DNA of 64,000 bases, taken from NCBI GenBank assembly GCA_944391395.1, contig CALXTI010000004.1, positions 1 to 64,000 on the forward strand. The letters are read 5' to 3'. Shown here piece after piece: positions 18,343 through 27,496 of the stretch; positions within the stretch are counted from its first letter, which is position 1, and each line of letters begins with the position of its first letter. Position numbers and translations under genes: made by a program. The notes beneath the pieces were generated by a model, which saw only the letters and a program-made list of their open reading frames with translations, made no database searches and had not been told where the DNA came from. Source of the stretch: an uncultured Alphaproteobacteria bacterium (GTDB lineage: Bacteria > Pseudomonadota > Alphaproteobacteria > RF32 > CAG-239).

Positions 18343-18373
18343 TAACATGGCTGAATAAAAAAGGAGTTGTAAA

Positions 18374-18838
18374 ATGTTTTCTGACAAATGGCACCGTCGT
18401 TTTATGGAAATGGCTTTTTTAGTGGCATCCTGGTCAAAAGACCCGTCAACCAAAACCGGTGCTGTTGTTGTCGGTCCCGACCGCGAAATCCGGGCAACCG
18501 GCTACAACGGACTGGTCAGAGGTGTTGACGATAATATTCCCGAACGAATGGAACGTCCGACAAAATATGACTTTTTTGAACATGCCGAACGCAATGCCGT
18601 ATATAATGCCTGTCTGACTGGAACTTCTTTAAAAGGCTGTATTATGTACGCCACCCATGCTCCTTGCACCGATTGCGCCCGCGCCATTATTCAAGCCGGC
18701 ATCAAAATGGTCATCACCAATAAAGTTATTATTGATGAAAACACGCCCAAAGGAACTTGGCGCGATAAACTCGAATATTCCGCACAAATGTTCAAAGAAG
18801 CCGGTGTGGAATATATTGAACTTGAACCGAATACTTAA
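18374..18838 (+). CDS. dCMP deaminase family zinc protein
   Basis: A 154-residue cytidine/deoxycytidylate deaminase. The zinc site is HAERNAVYNA (histidine ligand and catalytic glutamate) at about residues 75-84 and PCTDCARAI about 25 residues later (two cysteine ligands). The N-terminal DPSTKTGAVVVGPD is typical of dCMP deaminases (ComEB-like), which turn dCMP into dUMP for dTMP synthesis. A strong AAGGAG site and promoter precede it. A role in nucleotide metabolism is likely; exact substrate preference is inferred. A perfect 10-base AT-rich inverted repeat (18849-18858/18869-18878) lies just downstream and may act in termination. Confidence 0.9.
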   Translation: MFSDKWHRRFMEMAFLVASWSKDPSTKTGAVVVGPDREIRATGYNGLVRGVDDNIPERMERPTKYDFFEHAERNAVYNACLTGTSLKGCIMYATHAPCTDCARAIIQAGIKMVITNKVIIDENTPKGTWRDKLEYSAQMFKEAGVEYIELEPNT

Positions 18839-18974
18839 ACGAACTTTTCTAAAAAATACGCCTATCTATATTTTTTAGCCAACCGGACTTTAAATGCCTG
18901 TAAGCACGATTATATCTGCAAACAAGCGCAAAAGTAACTTTTATACGTTTGCCTATCAATAAAGGAGGTTTGAA

Positions 18975-19595
18975 ATGAAAATTCTTATTGCGGACGACCA
19001 TGCTTTGTTCAGAGATGAATTATCCTCACGTTTGGAAAAAATCAACCCCGATGTTGTATTGATGCAAGCCTCATCTTTTTCTCAAGCATTAAAAATTTTG
19101 GAAAAAGAAGTGGATTTGGACATGATAATTGTGGATTTGGATATGCCGGACATGCAATGGGAAGAGGGAATAAAAATCCTGAAGCAAAAATCAGATGAGA
19201 TAAATATTATTGTTATATCCGCATCGGAAGATATGCGCCAAATTCGTAAAATTTTACAAAGCGGTATTAAAGGCTATATTCCCAAACGCCTGGAATCCCA
19301 AACAATGCACAACGCCCTCAAACTCATTGTGGAAGGTGGAATTTATATACCTCCGGCATTAGTTGAAAACAATTCGGAATTTTCAAACAACAACCGCCGC
19401 AGCAAAACTTTAACCAACCGCCAATCGCAAGTATTAGATTTAATAGCCGAAGGAAAATCCAACAAGCAGATTGCTTATGAAATGGGGGTTTCCGAAGCAA
19501 CCGTCAAATTGCACATCAACGCCCTGCTCCGCTCCCTAAAAGTCAACAACCGTACGCAAGCTGTTATCACTGCGCAAAAAATGGGATTAATTTAA
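18975..19595 (+). CDS. NarL/LuxR-family response regulator
   Basis: A 206-residue two-domain regulator. The receiver domain (about 1-120) has the acidic pair D7-D8, phosphoacceptor D54 in VDLDMPDM and the conserved lysine in GYIPKR. The C-terminal HTH (about 140-205) has LTNRQSQVLDLIAEGKSNKQ and the recognition helix SEATVKLHINALLRSL. It would bind DNA after phosphorylation. No histidine kinase gene is adjacent, so it is an orphan here. GGAGGTTTGAAATG gives a strong start. The pilin-like gene follows after 88 bases and could be its target or share its transcript, which is inference. Confidence 0.92.
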   Translation: MKILIADDHALFRDELSSRLEKINPDVVLMQASSFSQALKILEKEVDLDMIIVDLDMPDMQWEEGIKILKQKSDEINIIVISASEDMRQIRKILQSGIKGYIPKRLESQTMHNALKLIVEGGIYIPPALVENNSEFSNNNRRSKTLTNRQSQVLDLIAEGKSNKQIAYEMGVSEATVKLHINALLRSLKVNNRTQAVITAQKMGLI

Positions 19596-19683
19596 ACAAA
19601 AAACATTTAAAGTTGCAAAAAAAAAACGGTTTATGATTTCGTTTAAAACCACGTTTATATATTTTTATTCAGGAGAGTTTTAA

Positions 19684-20310
19684 ATGAAATTAAATCAAAT
19701 CGGACGAAGTATGGTCGAAATGCTTGGTGTTTTAGCCATAATCGGTGTACTTTCCGTTGGTGCCATGAACGGTTATTCCAAAGCTATGTTAAAATACAAA
19801 CTAAATAAAAATTCAGAACAATTAACATGGTTTTTAAACACTATCATAAGATATTCTTCATCCTGGAATTTTTCCCAAAGTACCAACATTCTTCCATATC
19901 TCATCAAACTCAATGAAATACCTCAAGAAATGATTGAAACAGGAAAAACCAATTCCGTTTACGACATATTTGACAATAAAATAAGCCTGATTTGGCACAC
20001 TGATAATAAAAACGAAATAGATATATATTTGGATTCTTCTAAAGCAGACAACGACACTTTAGATATTTGCCGCAATATCATCAATACAGCCAAAGAATTT
20101 CATGAGTATATTATCTACATATCTGCGGTAAATTACGGTTCATCTGAAGAATCTTCAGAAACAGCATCAATACTTTCATTCATCGGAGATAGTTTATGCG
20201 ATGGCAAAAATATGTGCCTGAAAAATGCAAATTTAGAGCAAATAGAACAATTCTGTCGTTTTAATACCAATCAAAATAATCAACCTCATATAGAAATACT
20301 TACATATTAA
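19684..20310 (+). CDS. Type IV pilin-like protein
   Basis: A 208-residue protein beginning MKLNQIGRSMVEMLGVLAII: a short leader ending in glycine, then a hydrophobic helix with glutamate at position +5. This is a prepilin peptidase (class III) signal. The +1 residue would be arginine, where ordinary pilins have phenylalanine or methionine. The C-terminal domain (about 40-208) is hydrophilic, with a CDGKNMC pair and further cysteines at about 121 and 200. No other pilus gene lies in the window, so it may be a minor pilin or pseudopilin. It is preceded by AGGAG and followed by a strong terminator. Confidence 0.75.
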   Translation: MKLNQIGRSMVEMLGVLAIIGVLSVGAMNGYSKAMLKYKLNKNSEQLTWFLNTIIRYSSSWNFSQSTNILPYLIKLNEIPQEMIETGKTNSVYDIFDNKISLIWHTDNKNEIDIYLDSSKADNDTLDICRNIINTAKEFHEYIIYISAVNYGSSEESSETASILSFIGDSLCDGKNMCLKNANLEQIEQFCRFNTNQNNQPHIEILTY

Positions 20311-20313
20311 ATT

Positions 20314-20340
20314 AAAAATCCCGTTTTATACGGGATTTTT
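20314..20340. terminator. Bidirectional terminator
   Basis: AAAAATCCCG pairs with CGGGATTTTT around TTTTATA. It lies between the convergent pilin-like gene and rho. Confidence 0.85.
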
Positions 20341-20342
20341 TA

Positions 20343-21596
20343 CTAGCTATTCATATTATTGAAAAAATCTTGATTATCTTTTGACATCCGGAGTTTATCA
20401 AGCAAAAACTCCATACCGTCGGTCATGCCCATTTGCATCAGAACCCGACGCAAAACCCACATCTTAGAAAGTGTCGCTTTATCAACCAAAAGCTCTTCTT
20501 TACGGGTTCCGGAACGAGTAATGTCAATCGTTGGGAACAAGCGTTTATCAGTCAACTTGCGGTCAAGAATGATTTCCGAATTGCCCGTTCCTTTAAATTC
20601 TTCAAAAATAACTTCGTCCATACGTGAACCGGTATCAATCAAAGCCGTGGCAATAATAGTTAAAGAACCACCTTCCTCCACATTGCGCGCCGCGCCGAGC
20701 AATCTTTTCGGACGCTGCAGCGCATTCGCATCAACACCACCGGTTAAAACCTTACCCGAAGATGGAACAACCGCGTTGTAAGCCCGCCCCAAACGGGTAA
20801 TGGAATCAAGCAAAATCACCACATCTTTTTTGGTTTCCACCAGGCGTTTGGCTTTTTCAATCACCAATTCCGCCACCTGAACATGACGCGTTGCCGGTTC
20901 ATCAAAGGTTGAAGAAATCACCTCGCCCTTGACCGAACGAGTCATATCCGTCACTTCTTCCGGCCGTTCGTCAATCAATAACACAATCAGATAAACTTCG
21001 GGGTGATTAACCGCAATGGCATGCGCAATATTTTGCAGCATCACCGTTTTACCGGTACGCGGCGGCGCCACAATCAACCCGCGTTGTCCTTTTCCTTGCG
21101 GCGCAATCAAATCAATAACCCGGGTAGTATAATCTTTTTCACCGCAAATAATGTCAAAATTTAACTTTTCCGTCGGATACAAAGGCGTCAGGTTATCAAA
21201 ATTAACTCTTAATTTTGATTTTTCCGGATCTTCATAATTAATCGTATTAATTTTGGTTAAAGCAAAATAACGCTCATTATCTTTCGGCGCGCGGATTTCA
21301 CCTTCCACCGTATCCCCGGTGCGAAGCCCGAATTTTTTAACTTGCGCCGGAGAAACATATATATCGTCCGGACTGGCCAAATAGTTTGATTTTGCCGAAC
21401 GTAAAAAGCCAAATCCGTCTTGCAAAACCTCAATGACACCATCACCGTTGATAATATTGTCTTCCGAGGCAATTTTTTTCATAATGGCAAAAATCAAATC
21501 TTGAACCCGCATGGATGATGCGTCTTCAACACCTAAATCTTCCGCCCAAGTCAATAACTCTTTCGGAGATTTTTCCTTCAATTCCCTTATATGCAT
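20343..21596 (-). CDS. rho: Transcription termination factor Rho
   Basis: Rho is the hexameric RNA helicase that ends transcription. The ATG at 21596 ([20 protein letters not shown]) gives 417 residues and a normal Rho N-terminus; the 18 extra codons upstream form a hydrophobic stretch unlike Rho. The N-terminal helical domain (1-45) is followed by the cold-shock-type RNA-binding fold ([17 protein letters not shown]). The ATPase core has Walker [16 protein letters not shown], Walker [16 protein letters not shown], the R loop and [11 protein letters not shown]. It is transcribed away from the proposed origin. Confidence 0.97.
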   Translation of the reverse strand: MHIRELKEKSPKELLTWAEDLGVEDASSMRVQDLIFAIMKKIASEDNIINGDGVIEVLQDGFGFLRSAKSNYLASPDDIYVSPAQVKKFGLRTGDTVEGEIRAPKDNERYFALTKINTINYEDPEKSKLRVNFDNLTPLYPTEKLNFDIICGEKDYTTRVIDLIAPQGKGQRGLIVAPPRTGKTVMLQNIAHAIAVNHPEVYLIVLLIDERPEEVTDMTRSVKGEVISSTFDEPATRHVQVAELVIEKAKRLVETKKDVVILLDSITRLGRAYNAVVPSSGKVLTGGVDANALQRPKRLLGAARNVEEGGSLTIIATALIDTGSRMDEVIFEEFKGTGNSEIILDRKLTDKRLFPTIDITRSGTRKEELLVDKATLSKMWVLRRVLMQMGMTDGMEFLLDKLRMSKDNQDFFNNMNS

Positions 21597-21650
21597 GTAA
21601 ACCTTACTGATAATTAAAAAAAAGAACTTTACGAACGTAACGCTTATCAA

Positions 21651-22065
21651 TATACTTTAAAAAGTTAAAATGTCAATCTCAATTTAGCCGCTTTTATGCA
21701 CAGCCAACCTCACCCAATATAAATTTTAAAAATATTTATTGTTATTTGTATATCATTGTGTTGAATGTGGATTATTTTTTATCCACTGTTTTATCCAAAA
21801 TTTTAAGACTCTGTTAATAAGTTTCTTAATACTTTATTAATTGTTTTTTGATTCAAGAACTTAAAAATTTTAACCGCTTGTTAATAAAATAAGATATCAC
21901 CATTATATATAATCTTGGGATATTTTTATCAACATGTTAATAAGTTCTAGGAAATGTTTTTACATTACGCGCATAAAATTGTATTATGACAGACAATCGG
22001 CAAACTTATACACAGCTGAGACACGCTTCTGTGCATAAAACTTTAACCCTTTGATAAGGAGTGAA
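21651..22065. other. oriC: Probable chromosomal replication origin (oriC)
   Basis: About 415 AT-rich bases without a gene, between divergent rho and coaE. Three perfect DnaA boxes (TTATNCACA) occur: TTATGCACA at 21694-21702, TTATACACA at 22006-22014, and TTATGCACA on the minus strand at 22030-22038. One-mismatch forms include TAATCCACA (minus strand, 21766-21774), TTATCCACT (21779-21787) and TTATCAACA (21926-21934). TGTTAATAA recurs at 21812, 21879 and 21935 in the AT-rich middle, a possible unwinding element. Neighbouring genes mostly diverge from here, and parAB with two parS sites lie 5-9 kb away. Known alphaproteobacterial origins lie in this same neighbourhood. Confidence 0.75.
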
Positions 22066-22067
22066 AA

Positions 22068-22652
22068 ATGCAAATTATCGCCATCACCGGCGCTATTGGT
22101 TGCGGCAAAACAACTATTGCCGGCATCATAAGACGACTTGGTTATGTTGTTTATGATGTTGATAAATGGTGTCGGCGCTTGTATTATGAGCCTGATTTTT
22201 TGCAAAAAATAAAAGAAAATTTTCCGTTTTGTTGGCAAGACGGAGTTTTTAACAAACGAATTTTACGCAATCATGTGTTTGCCGATAAAAGAGAATTAAA
22301 TAAGTTAGAAAAACTCACACACCCGTTTTTAAAGCAAAAATTTTTACAAGCCGTTCATAAAAGCTGCCGAACCGAAGATATTGTTTTTGTGGACGTGGCT
22401 TTGTTGTTTGAAATGGGCTGGAATCAATATTGCACGGACATAATTGTTGCCGACGCCCCTTTTGAAATCCAAAAACAACGTGTTATGCGGCGTGATAAAA
22501 TTTCTGAGGAGGATTTTGTTAATATTTTGAAAGTTCAGATGCCAAATAGGATTCGTATAGGGTTGGCTGATTATGTTGTCAATACCGACAAATCTTTAGG
22601 GTGTTTAAAAGCTGATATAATAAGACTGATAGAAGAGATAAAATCATGTTAA
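22068..22652 (+). CDS. coaE: Dephospho-CoA kinase
   Basis: CoaE phosphorylates dephospho-CoA with ATP, the last step of coenzyme A synthesis. The 194-residue protein has the P-loop GAIGCGKT (residues 8-15), then YDVDKWCRRLYYE (family 'D(A/V)D'), LTHPFL and VFVDVALLFEMGW. The start follows AAGGAG. It overlaps dnaQ by 7 bases and lies first to the right of the proposed origin, as in other alphaproteobacteria. Confidence 0.93.
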   Translation: MQIIAITGAIGCGKTTIAGIIRRLGYVVYDVDKWCRRLYYEPDFLQKIKENFPFCWQDGVFNKRILRNHVFADKRELNKLEKLTHPFLKQKFLQAVHKSCRTEDIVFVDVALLFEMGWNQYCTDIIVADAPFEIQKQRVMRRDKISEEDFVNILKVQMPNRIRIGLADYVVNTDKSLGCLKADIIRLIEEIKSC

Positions 22653-23365
22653 GAGAAATTGTTTTTGATACCGAAACAACGGGGTTAAGCCCTGAGGAAG
22701 GCGATAAATTGGTTGAAATAGGCGCGGTCGAGTTGATAAATCATATGCCGACCGGCCGAACTTATCATCAATACATTAATCCGGGACGTGATGTTCCGGA
22801 AGAAGTTGTCAAAGTCCACGGTTTGACCGAAGAATTCTTAAAAAATTATCCTAAACTATCGGAAGTTGCACAAGATTTTATAAATTTTGTCGGTGATGAC
22901 GGGATTTTGGTGGCACATAATGCCTCTTTTGATATTCATTTTATCAATTATGAGTTTAAACATTTGGGGTTTAAGACTTATCCCTGGGAACGTGTGGTTG
23001 ATACCTTGGAAATTGCCCGTAATAAGTTTCCCGGCGCGCGCAACAATTTGGATGCGTTGTGCCGTCGTTTTAACATCGACAATTCGGCGCGTACCAAACA
23101 CGGAGCTTTACTTGATGCTGAGTTGTTGTCCGAGGTTTACCTTGAACTTTTGGGTGGTGCCGAACCAACCATGAGCTTAACCGCCGAGGATGAAATTAAA
23201 TCACACCCGGAGCTTAAAACCGAAAACAAAATATATCATGAGCCGCGTTCTTTTTCACTCTCTGATGAAGAACTTCGGGCACATGAAAACTTCTTAAAAG
23301 AAAAATTAACCGATGCTGTGTGGTTAAAGGATACAGCGAGCGATATTAAAACAACTGCAGAATAA
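22646..23365 (+). CDS. dnaQ: DNA polymerase III epsilon subunit (3'-5' exonuclease)
   Basis: DnaQ is the proofreading exonuclease of the replicase. The 239-residue protein has the DEDD(h) motifs: ExoI FDTETTGL (about 7-14), ExoII HNASFDIHFIN (about 92-102) and ExoIII with KHGALLDAELL (about 152-162). The C-terminal tail (about 180-239) is acidic and variable, and would hold the alpha-subunit contact. It is coupled to coaE by overlap, and its 3' end overlaps the convergent HAD gene by 20 bases. Confidence 0.95.
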   Translation: MLREIVFDTETTGLSPEEGDKLVEIGAVELINHMPTGRTYHQYINPGRDVPEEVVKVHGLTEEFLKNYPKLSEVAQDFINFVGDDGILVAHNASFDIHFINYEFKHLGFKTYPWERVVDTLEIARNKFPGARNNLDALCRRFNIDNSARTKHGALLDAELLSEVYLELLGGAEPTMSLTAEDEIKSHPELKTENKIYHEPRSFSLSDEELRAHENFLKEKLTDAVWLKDTASDIKTTAE

Positions 23366-24014
23366 GTTTTTTAACTTCTTGCATATTGTGTGTAATATAT
23401 TTTACACCGAGTTTTTTGACTTTTTCTTGGTGAGAGGTGTTTCCGCTTAAATCACCGGCCAGAAAGGCTATCGGCAGACAGCCTGCTTTTAATGCTGCGG
23501 TCAAACCGGCAAGCGAATCTTCAATAACGACACAATCTTCCGGTTTTTCTCCCATTTTATCGGCTGCCAATAAAAACAAATCCGGTTCCGGTTTGCCGTG
23601 TTCGACCATATCCACGGTAAAAATATGATTATCTGGGAAATATTGAGTAATACCGGCAATCTTCACTTTAAGCATTGTTTTGCTTCTTATACCGCCGGTC
23701 GCAATACATTGTTTAATATTTTTCATTTTAAAAATTTCTTCAATACCATCGGTCAAGGCAAAACCTTTGTTACGCATAACGTCTTCATCCATTTCTATGC
23801 TTTTGTCCCAAAAATCGTCATCTGTGATAATACCGAGACTATCCAACACATTGCGTTTTGTTTTATCACCCGTGCCGCGTAAGTAATGATTAACGGTTTC
23901 CCAGTCCCAATCTATGCCTAAAGCTTCTTTCATTAAAATCTGTCTGTTTTTAAGCCATAATTTTTCCGTATCGGCAATTACACCGTCAAAATCCCATATA
24001 ATTAATTTTTTCAT
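23346..24014 (-). CDS. HAD-superfamily phosphatase/phosphomutase (beta-PGM-like)
   Basis: A 222-residue HAD protein of subfamily IA. Motif I is IWDFDGVIADTEKLW (residues 5-19), motif II CIATGGIRSK, motif III in HGKPEPDLFLLAA, motif IV CVVIEDSLAGLTAALKAGC. The helical cap lies between residues 17 and 85. The DFDGVIADTE form is shared by beta-phosphoglucomutases and sugar-phosphate phosphatases, so the substrate is open. The gene runs against dnaQ, and their 3' ends overlap by 20 bases with no terminator seen. Confidence 0.87.
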   Translation of the reverse strand: MKKLIIWDFDGVIADTEKLWLKNRQILMKEALGIDWDWETVNHYLRGTGDKTKRNVLDSLGIITDDDFWDKSIEMDEDVMRNKGFALTDGIEEIFKMKNIKQCIATGGIRSKTMLKVKIAGITQYFPDNHIFTVDMVEHGKPEPDLFLLAADKMGEKPEDCVVIEDSLAGLTAALKAGCLPIAFLAGDLSGNTSHQEKVKKLGVKYITHNMQEVKKLILQLF

Positions 24015-24184
24015 ATCAACCTCTAAAAATAAACGAGCGCGTATTAAAGCTGTACAGCTAAATTTGTCATAGAATATGATACAACTCTTAAAAAAATATA
24101 AAAATACTCTCTGCAGCGCTTAAAACGGCAAATTTATAATTTTATTAACATATATGGAGTATATATTAATAAAAAGAGGTCAAA

Positions 24185-25528
24185 ATGGATAACAAAACGA
24201 TATATGCACTTTCGACGGTTTACGGAAAATCCGGCGTTGCGGTAATTCGCATATCCGGAACCGATGCTTTGCAAACTATTTTAAAAATGACTAATCTTAA
24301 TACACTGTATTTAAAACCGCGTTATGCTTATTTTACTAAAATTTTTGATAGTGTTTCACATCAACCCATAGATAATTCTTTATTGCTTTATTTTAAGGCG
24401 CCGCATTCGTTTACCGGTGAAGACACGGTTGAAATTCAATGCCACGGTTCTAAAGCCGTGTTGTCGGCAATATTAAATTCATTGAGTCGGCTGCCCGATT
24501 ATCGTTTGGCTGAGCCAGGTGAATTTTCCCGCCGTGCCTTTTATAATCAAAAAATGGATTTAACACAAGCCGAAGGTCTGGCTGATTTAATTGATGCTGA
24601 AACATCAGCCCAGCAAAAATACGCTTTAAGACAAATGGAAGGCGGATTAAAAAATCTTTACGATGGCTGGCGTGATGAACTTTTAAATGTTTATGCTTAT
24701 TTGGAAGCGTATATTGACTTTCCGGAAGAAGATATTCCCGACAGTATAAAAGAGTCTAATTTGAACACTGTATTTAAATTAATTAAAGCAATAGATGAAC
24801 ATTTAAATACCGCGAATTATGGTGAACGTTTGCGTGAGGGTTTTCGTATTGTTATCGCTGGTCCGGCCAATGCCGGTAAATCAAGCTTGTTAAATGCGAT
24901 TGTCAAACGCAACGCCGTGATTGTTTCGGACGTTGCCGGAACAACCCGTGATGCGATTGATGTTAACTTGGACATAAAAGGATATCCGGTGATTTTTACC
25001 GATACAGCGGGAATCAGAAGTTCTGACAATCCTATTGAACAGCAAGGTATTGAAATTGCGTTTGAAAAAATCCGTCAAGCTGATATGGTTTTAGCTATGT
25101 TTGATGCGTCAACCGACACACCGGAAATTTTCACCGAAATCGAAAAAGAATCTAAAAACAAAATGTTATACATAGCCAATAAAAGTGATAAATTAACATT
25201 TGAACAATGTTCAAATTTGGAAAAACAGGGATGTTTTTTGATTTCGGCTAAGTTTAATCATGGATTGCCGGAATTGATGGATAAGATTGCCGAACATATC
25301 GGCAATAACTTTACCTCCGATTCAAATTTGCTAATTACACGCAAGCGTTACCGTGAAGCTTTACAAGAATGTCTTGAAAATTTACGTCGTTTTAACTTTG
25401 ATAAAGAAATTGAACTTTCGGCTGAAGATATACGTTTAGCCGCTCGTGCACTCGGAAAAATAACAGGTCGAATTGAGGTTGAAGAAATTTTAGATAAAAT
25501 TTTTGGTACGTTTTGTATTGGTAAATGA
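24185..25528 (+). CDS. mnmE: tRNA modification GTPase MnmE
   Basis: MnmE works with MnmG to build (carboxymethyl)aminomethyl-uridine at the wobble position of certain tRNAs. The 447-residue protein has the N-terminal TrmE folate-binding domain (about 1-118), a helical domain, and an inserted G domain: G1 GPANAGKSSLLNA (about 222), G2 DVAGTTRD, G3 DTAGIRSSD and G4 NKSD. It ends with the invariant FCIGK, whose cysteine is needed for modification. mnmG follows after 101 bases. Confidence 0.97.
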   Translation: MDNKTIYALSTVYGKSGVAVIRISGTDALQTILKMTNLNTLYLKPRYAYFTKIFDSVSHQPIDNSLLLYFKAPHSFTGEDTVEIQCHGSKAVLSAILNSLSRLPDYRLAEPGEFSRRAFYNQKMDLTQAEGLADLIDAETSAQQKYALRQMEGGLKNLYDGWRDELLNVYAYLEAYIDFPEEDIPDSIKESNLNTVFKLIKAIDEHLNTANYGERLREGFRIVIAGPANAGKSSLLNAIVKRNAVIVSDVAGTTRDAIDVNLDIKGYPVIFTDTAGIRSSDNPIEQQGIEIAFEKIRQADMVLAMFDASTDTPEIFTEIEKESKNKMLYIANKSDKLTFEQCSNLEKQGCFLISAKFNHGLPELMDKIAEHIGNNFTSDSNLLITRKRYREALQECLENLRRFNFDKEIELSAEDIRLAARALGKITGRIEVEEILDKIFGTFCIGK

Positions 25529-25629
25529 TTCTTTTATATAAATGTATTTTACCAAAGCATACAGTATTTTTTCTGTTGAAATATAAAGATTTTAGCGTAT
25601 TATACCGATAAATTTATTAAGGAAATACA

Positions 25630-27489
25630 ATGAAAAAAATCTATGATGTTATTGTTGTCGGCGGAGGTCATGCCGGTTGTGAAGCTGCGTCTGCGTCTGC
25701 ACGTATGGGTGCTGACACGGTTTTGATTACGCATAAAATTGCAACAATCGGTGAAATGTCCTGTAATCCGGCAATCGGCGGTTTGGGTAAAGGGCATCTT
25801 GTGCGTGAAATTGACGCGTTTGACGGATTAATGGCTCGCGTTATTGATAAAGCCGGCATACAATTTCGTATGCTCAATTCTTCCAAAGGCCCTGCCGTAC
25901 GTGGTCCGCGGGCACAGGCTGACAGAGAATTATATAAAAAATATATGCTGGAGGCTTTACAAAATCAGCCTAATCTTGAAATTATTGAGGCTGCGGTAGA
26001 AGGATTAAAAATTACTGAAGAAAACAACAAAAAAAGCATCAACGGAGTCATATTGTCTGATGGTTCTGAATTGTTGGCAAAAGCGGTTGTTTTAACAACA
26101 GGAACATTTTTAAATGGTGTAATGTTTATCGGACACCAAACAACAATCGGCGGTCGTGTCAATGATGTAACATGCGCCGGTATAACACCGTATTTAAAGC
26201 GATTGGGTTTAAGGATAGGACGCTTAAAAACGGGTACCCCGGCACGCTTAAACGGCAAAACAATAAATTGGGATATTTTGGAAGAGCAGGGTGGTGATGA
26301 AAATCCCGAACCTTTTTCTTACTTAACTGATAAAATATCAAATCCGCAAATAAAATGCCACATCACGCATACAAATGAGCAAACGCACAAAATAATCCGT
26401 GATAATTTTTCTAAATGCGCATTATTTTCCGGGCTGATTACCGGTGTTGGACCGCGTTATTGTCCGAGCATTGAGGATAAGCTTGTTAAATTTGCCGACC
26501 GCACTAGCCATCAAATTTTTCTTGAACCGGAAGGGTTAAATACGGATGTTGTTTATCCAAACGGCATCTCAACATCTTTGCCGGCTGATGTTCAGCATCA
26601 ATTTATCCACACCATAAAAGGACTTGAAAATGTTGAGATTTTGCGTCCGGCTTATGCTATTGAATATGACTATGTTGACCCACAGGAATTAAATCATTGT
26701 TTGGAAGTCAAAACGGTTTCAGGTTTGTTTTTGGCCGGACAAATCAATGGCACAACCGGTTATGAAGAAGCCGGTGCCCAAGGACTTGTTGCCGGTATTA
26801 ATGCAGCTTTAAAGGCTGAAAATATGGGCAGAGAGTTTATGATAGACCGTAGTCAGGGATATATGGGTGTTATGATTGATGATTTGATTACCAAAGGTGT
26901 GGACGAGCCTTATCGCATGTTTACTTCGCGTTCTGAGTATCGTCTGTTTTTACGCGCTGATAATGCCGACATGCGTCTAACGCCATTGGGGTATGAAATC
27001 GGGTGTGTCAGTGAATATCGGAACAGTGTATTTAAAGCTAAAAAATCCGCTATTGACGCATGTCGTTCTTTGGCACAAAATTTAAAAGCAGATTATGCTC
27101 AATTAGAACAAACCGGCGTAATTGTTAATCACGACGGTTCAAAAAGAACTGCGTTTGTGTTAATGAGTTATAATGATGTTTCACGTGAAACAATTTTAAA
27201 TTTGTTTCCTGAACTCAACGCTTTTGATGAAAAAGTTTATGAACAGGTTGAAATTGAATCTCGGTACGCCGGTTATATAAAACGCCAGCTTTCTGATATT
27301 GAGGTATTCAAAAAGGATGAAAATTTGCGCATACGGGAAGATGTTGATTATCAGAAAATAGGTGGTCTTTCCCGCGAAATGGTTTTTAAATTAAGCAAAA
27401 TCAAACCTGCCACAATCGGCGAAGCGTCACGTATCCCCGGGGTAACGCCGGCAGCGATTACGGCGATTTTAGGTTATCTGAAAAAATAG
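25630..27489 (+). CDS. mnmG: tRNA uridine-5-carboxymethylaminomethyl modification enzyme MnmG
   Basis: The FAD-dependent partner of MnmE. The 619-residue protein starts with the FAD-binding [17 protein letters not shown] (about residues 11-27). It continues with [13 protein letters not shown] and KTGTPARL, and later [20 protein letters not shown] and [13 protein letters not shown], all signatures of the family. The C-terminal helical domain binds MnmE. A perfect parS site lies inside the coding sequence at 27177-27192, where it encodes DVSRET. Confidence 0.97.
   Translation: MKKIYDVIVVGGGHAGCEAASASARMGADTVLITHKIATIGEMSCNPAIGGLGKGHLVREIDAFDGLMARVIDKAGIQFRMLNSSKGPAVRGPRAQADRELYKKYMLEALQNQPNLEIIEAAVEGLKITEENNKKSINGVILSDGSELLAKAVVLTTGTFLNGVMFIGHQTTIGGRVNDVTCAGITPYLKRLGLRIGRLKTGTPARLNGKTINWDILEEQGGDENPEPFSYLTDKISNPQIKCHITHTNEQTHKIIRDNFSKCALFSGLITGVGPRYCPSIEDKLVKFADRTSHQIFLEPEGLNTDVVYPNGISTSLPADVQHQFIHTIKGLENVEILRPAYAIEYDYVDPQELNHCLEVKTVSGLFLAGQINGTTGYEEAGAQGLVAGINAALKAENMGREFMIDRSQGYMGVMIDDLITKGVDEPYRMFTSRSEYRLFLRADNADMRLTPLGYEIGCVSEYRNSVFKAKKSAIDACRSLAQNLKADYAQLEQTGVIVNHDGSKRTAFVLMSYNDVSRETILNLFPELNAFDEKVYEQVEIESRYAGYIKRQLSDIEVFKKDENLRIREDVDYQKIGGLSREMVFKLSKIKPATIGEASRIPGVTPAAITAILGYLKK
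27177..27192. promoter_or_regulatory. parS: parS centromere site within mnmG
   Basis: The 16-base palindrome TGTTTCACGTGAAACA is a perfect copy of the widely conserved ParB-binding site. It lies in the 3' part of mnmG, about 5.1 kb from the proposed origin and 2.6 kb before parB. ParB should load here and spread, aiding chromosome segregation with ParA. Confidence 0.93.
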
Positions 27490-27496
27490 AGGAAAT

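Noticed and set aside
21984-22238. 84-residue minus-strand open frame over the origin and start of coaE
   Set aside because: It covers DnaA boxes and the coaE start, has no ribosome binding site and no family resemblance.
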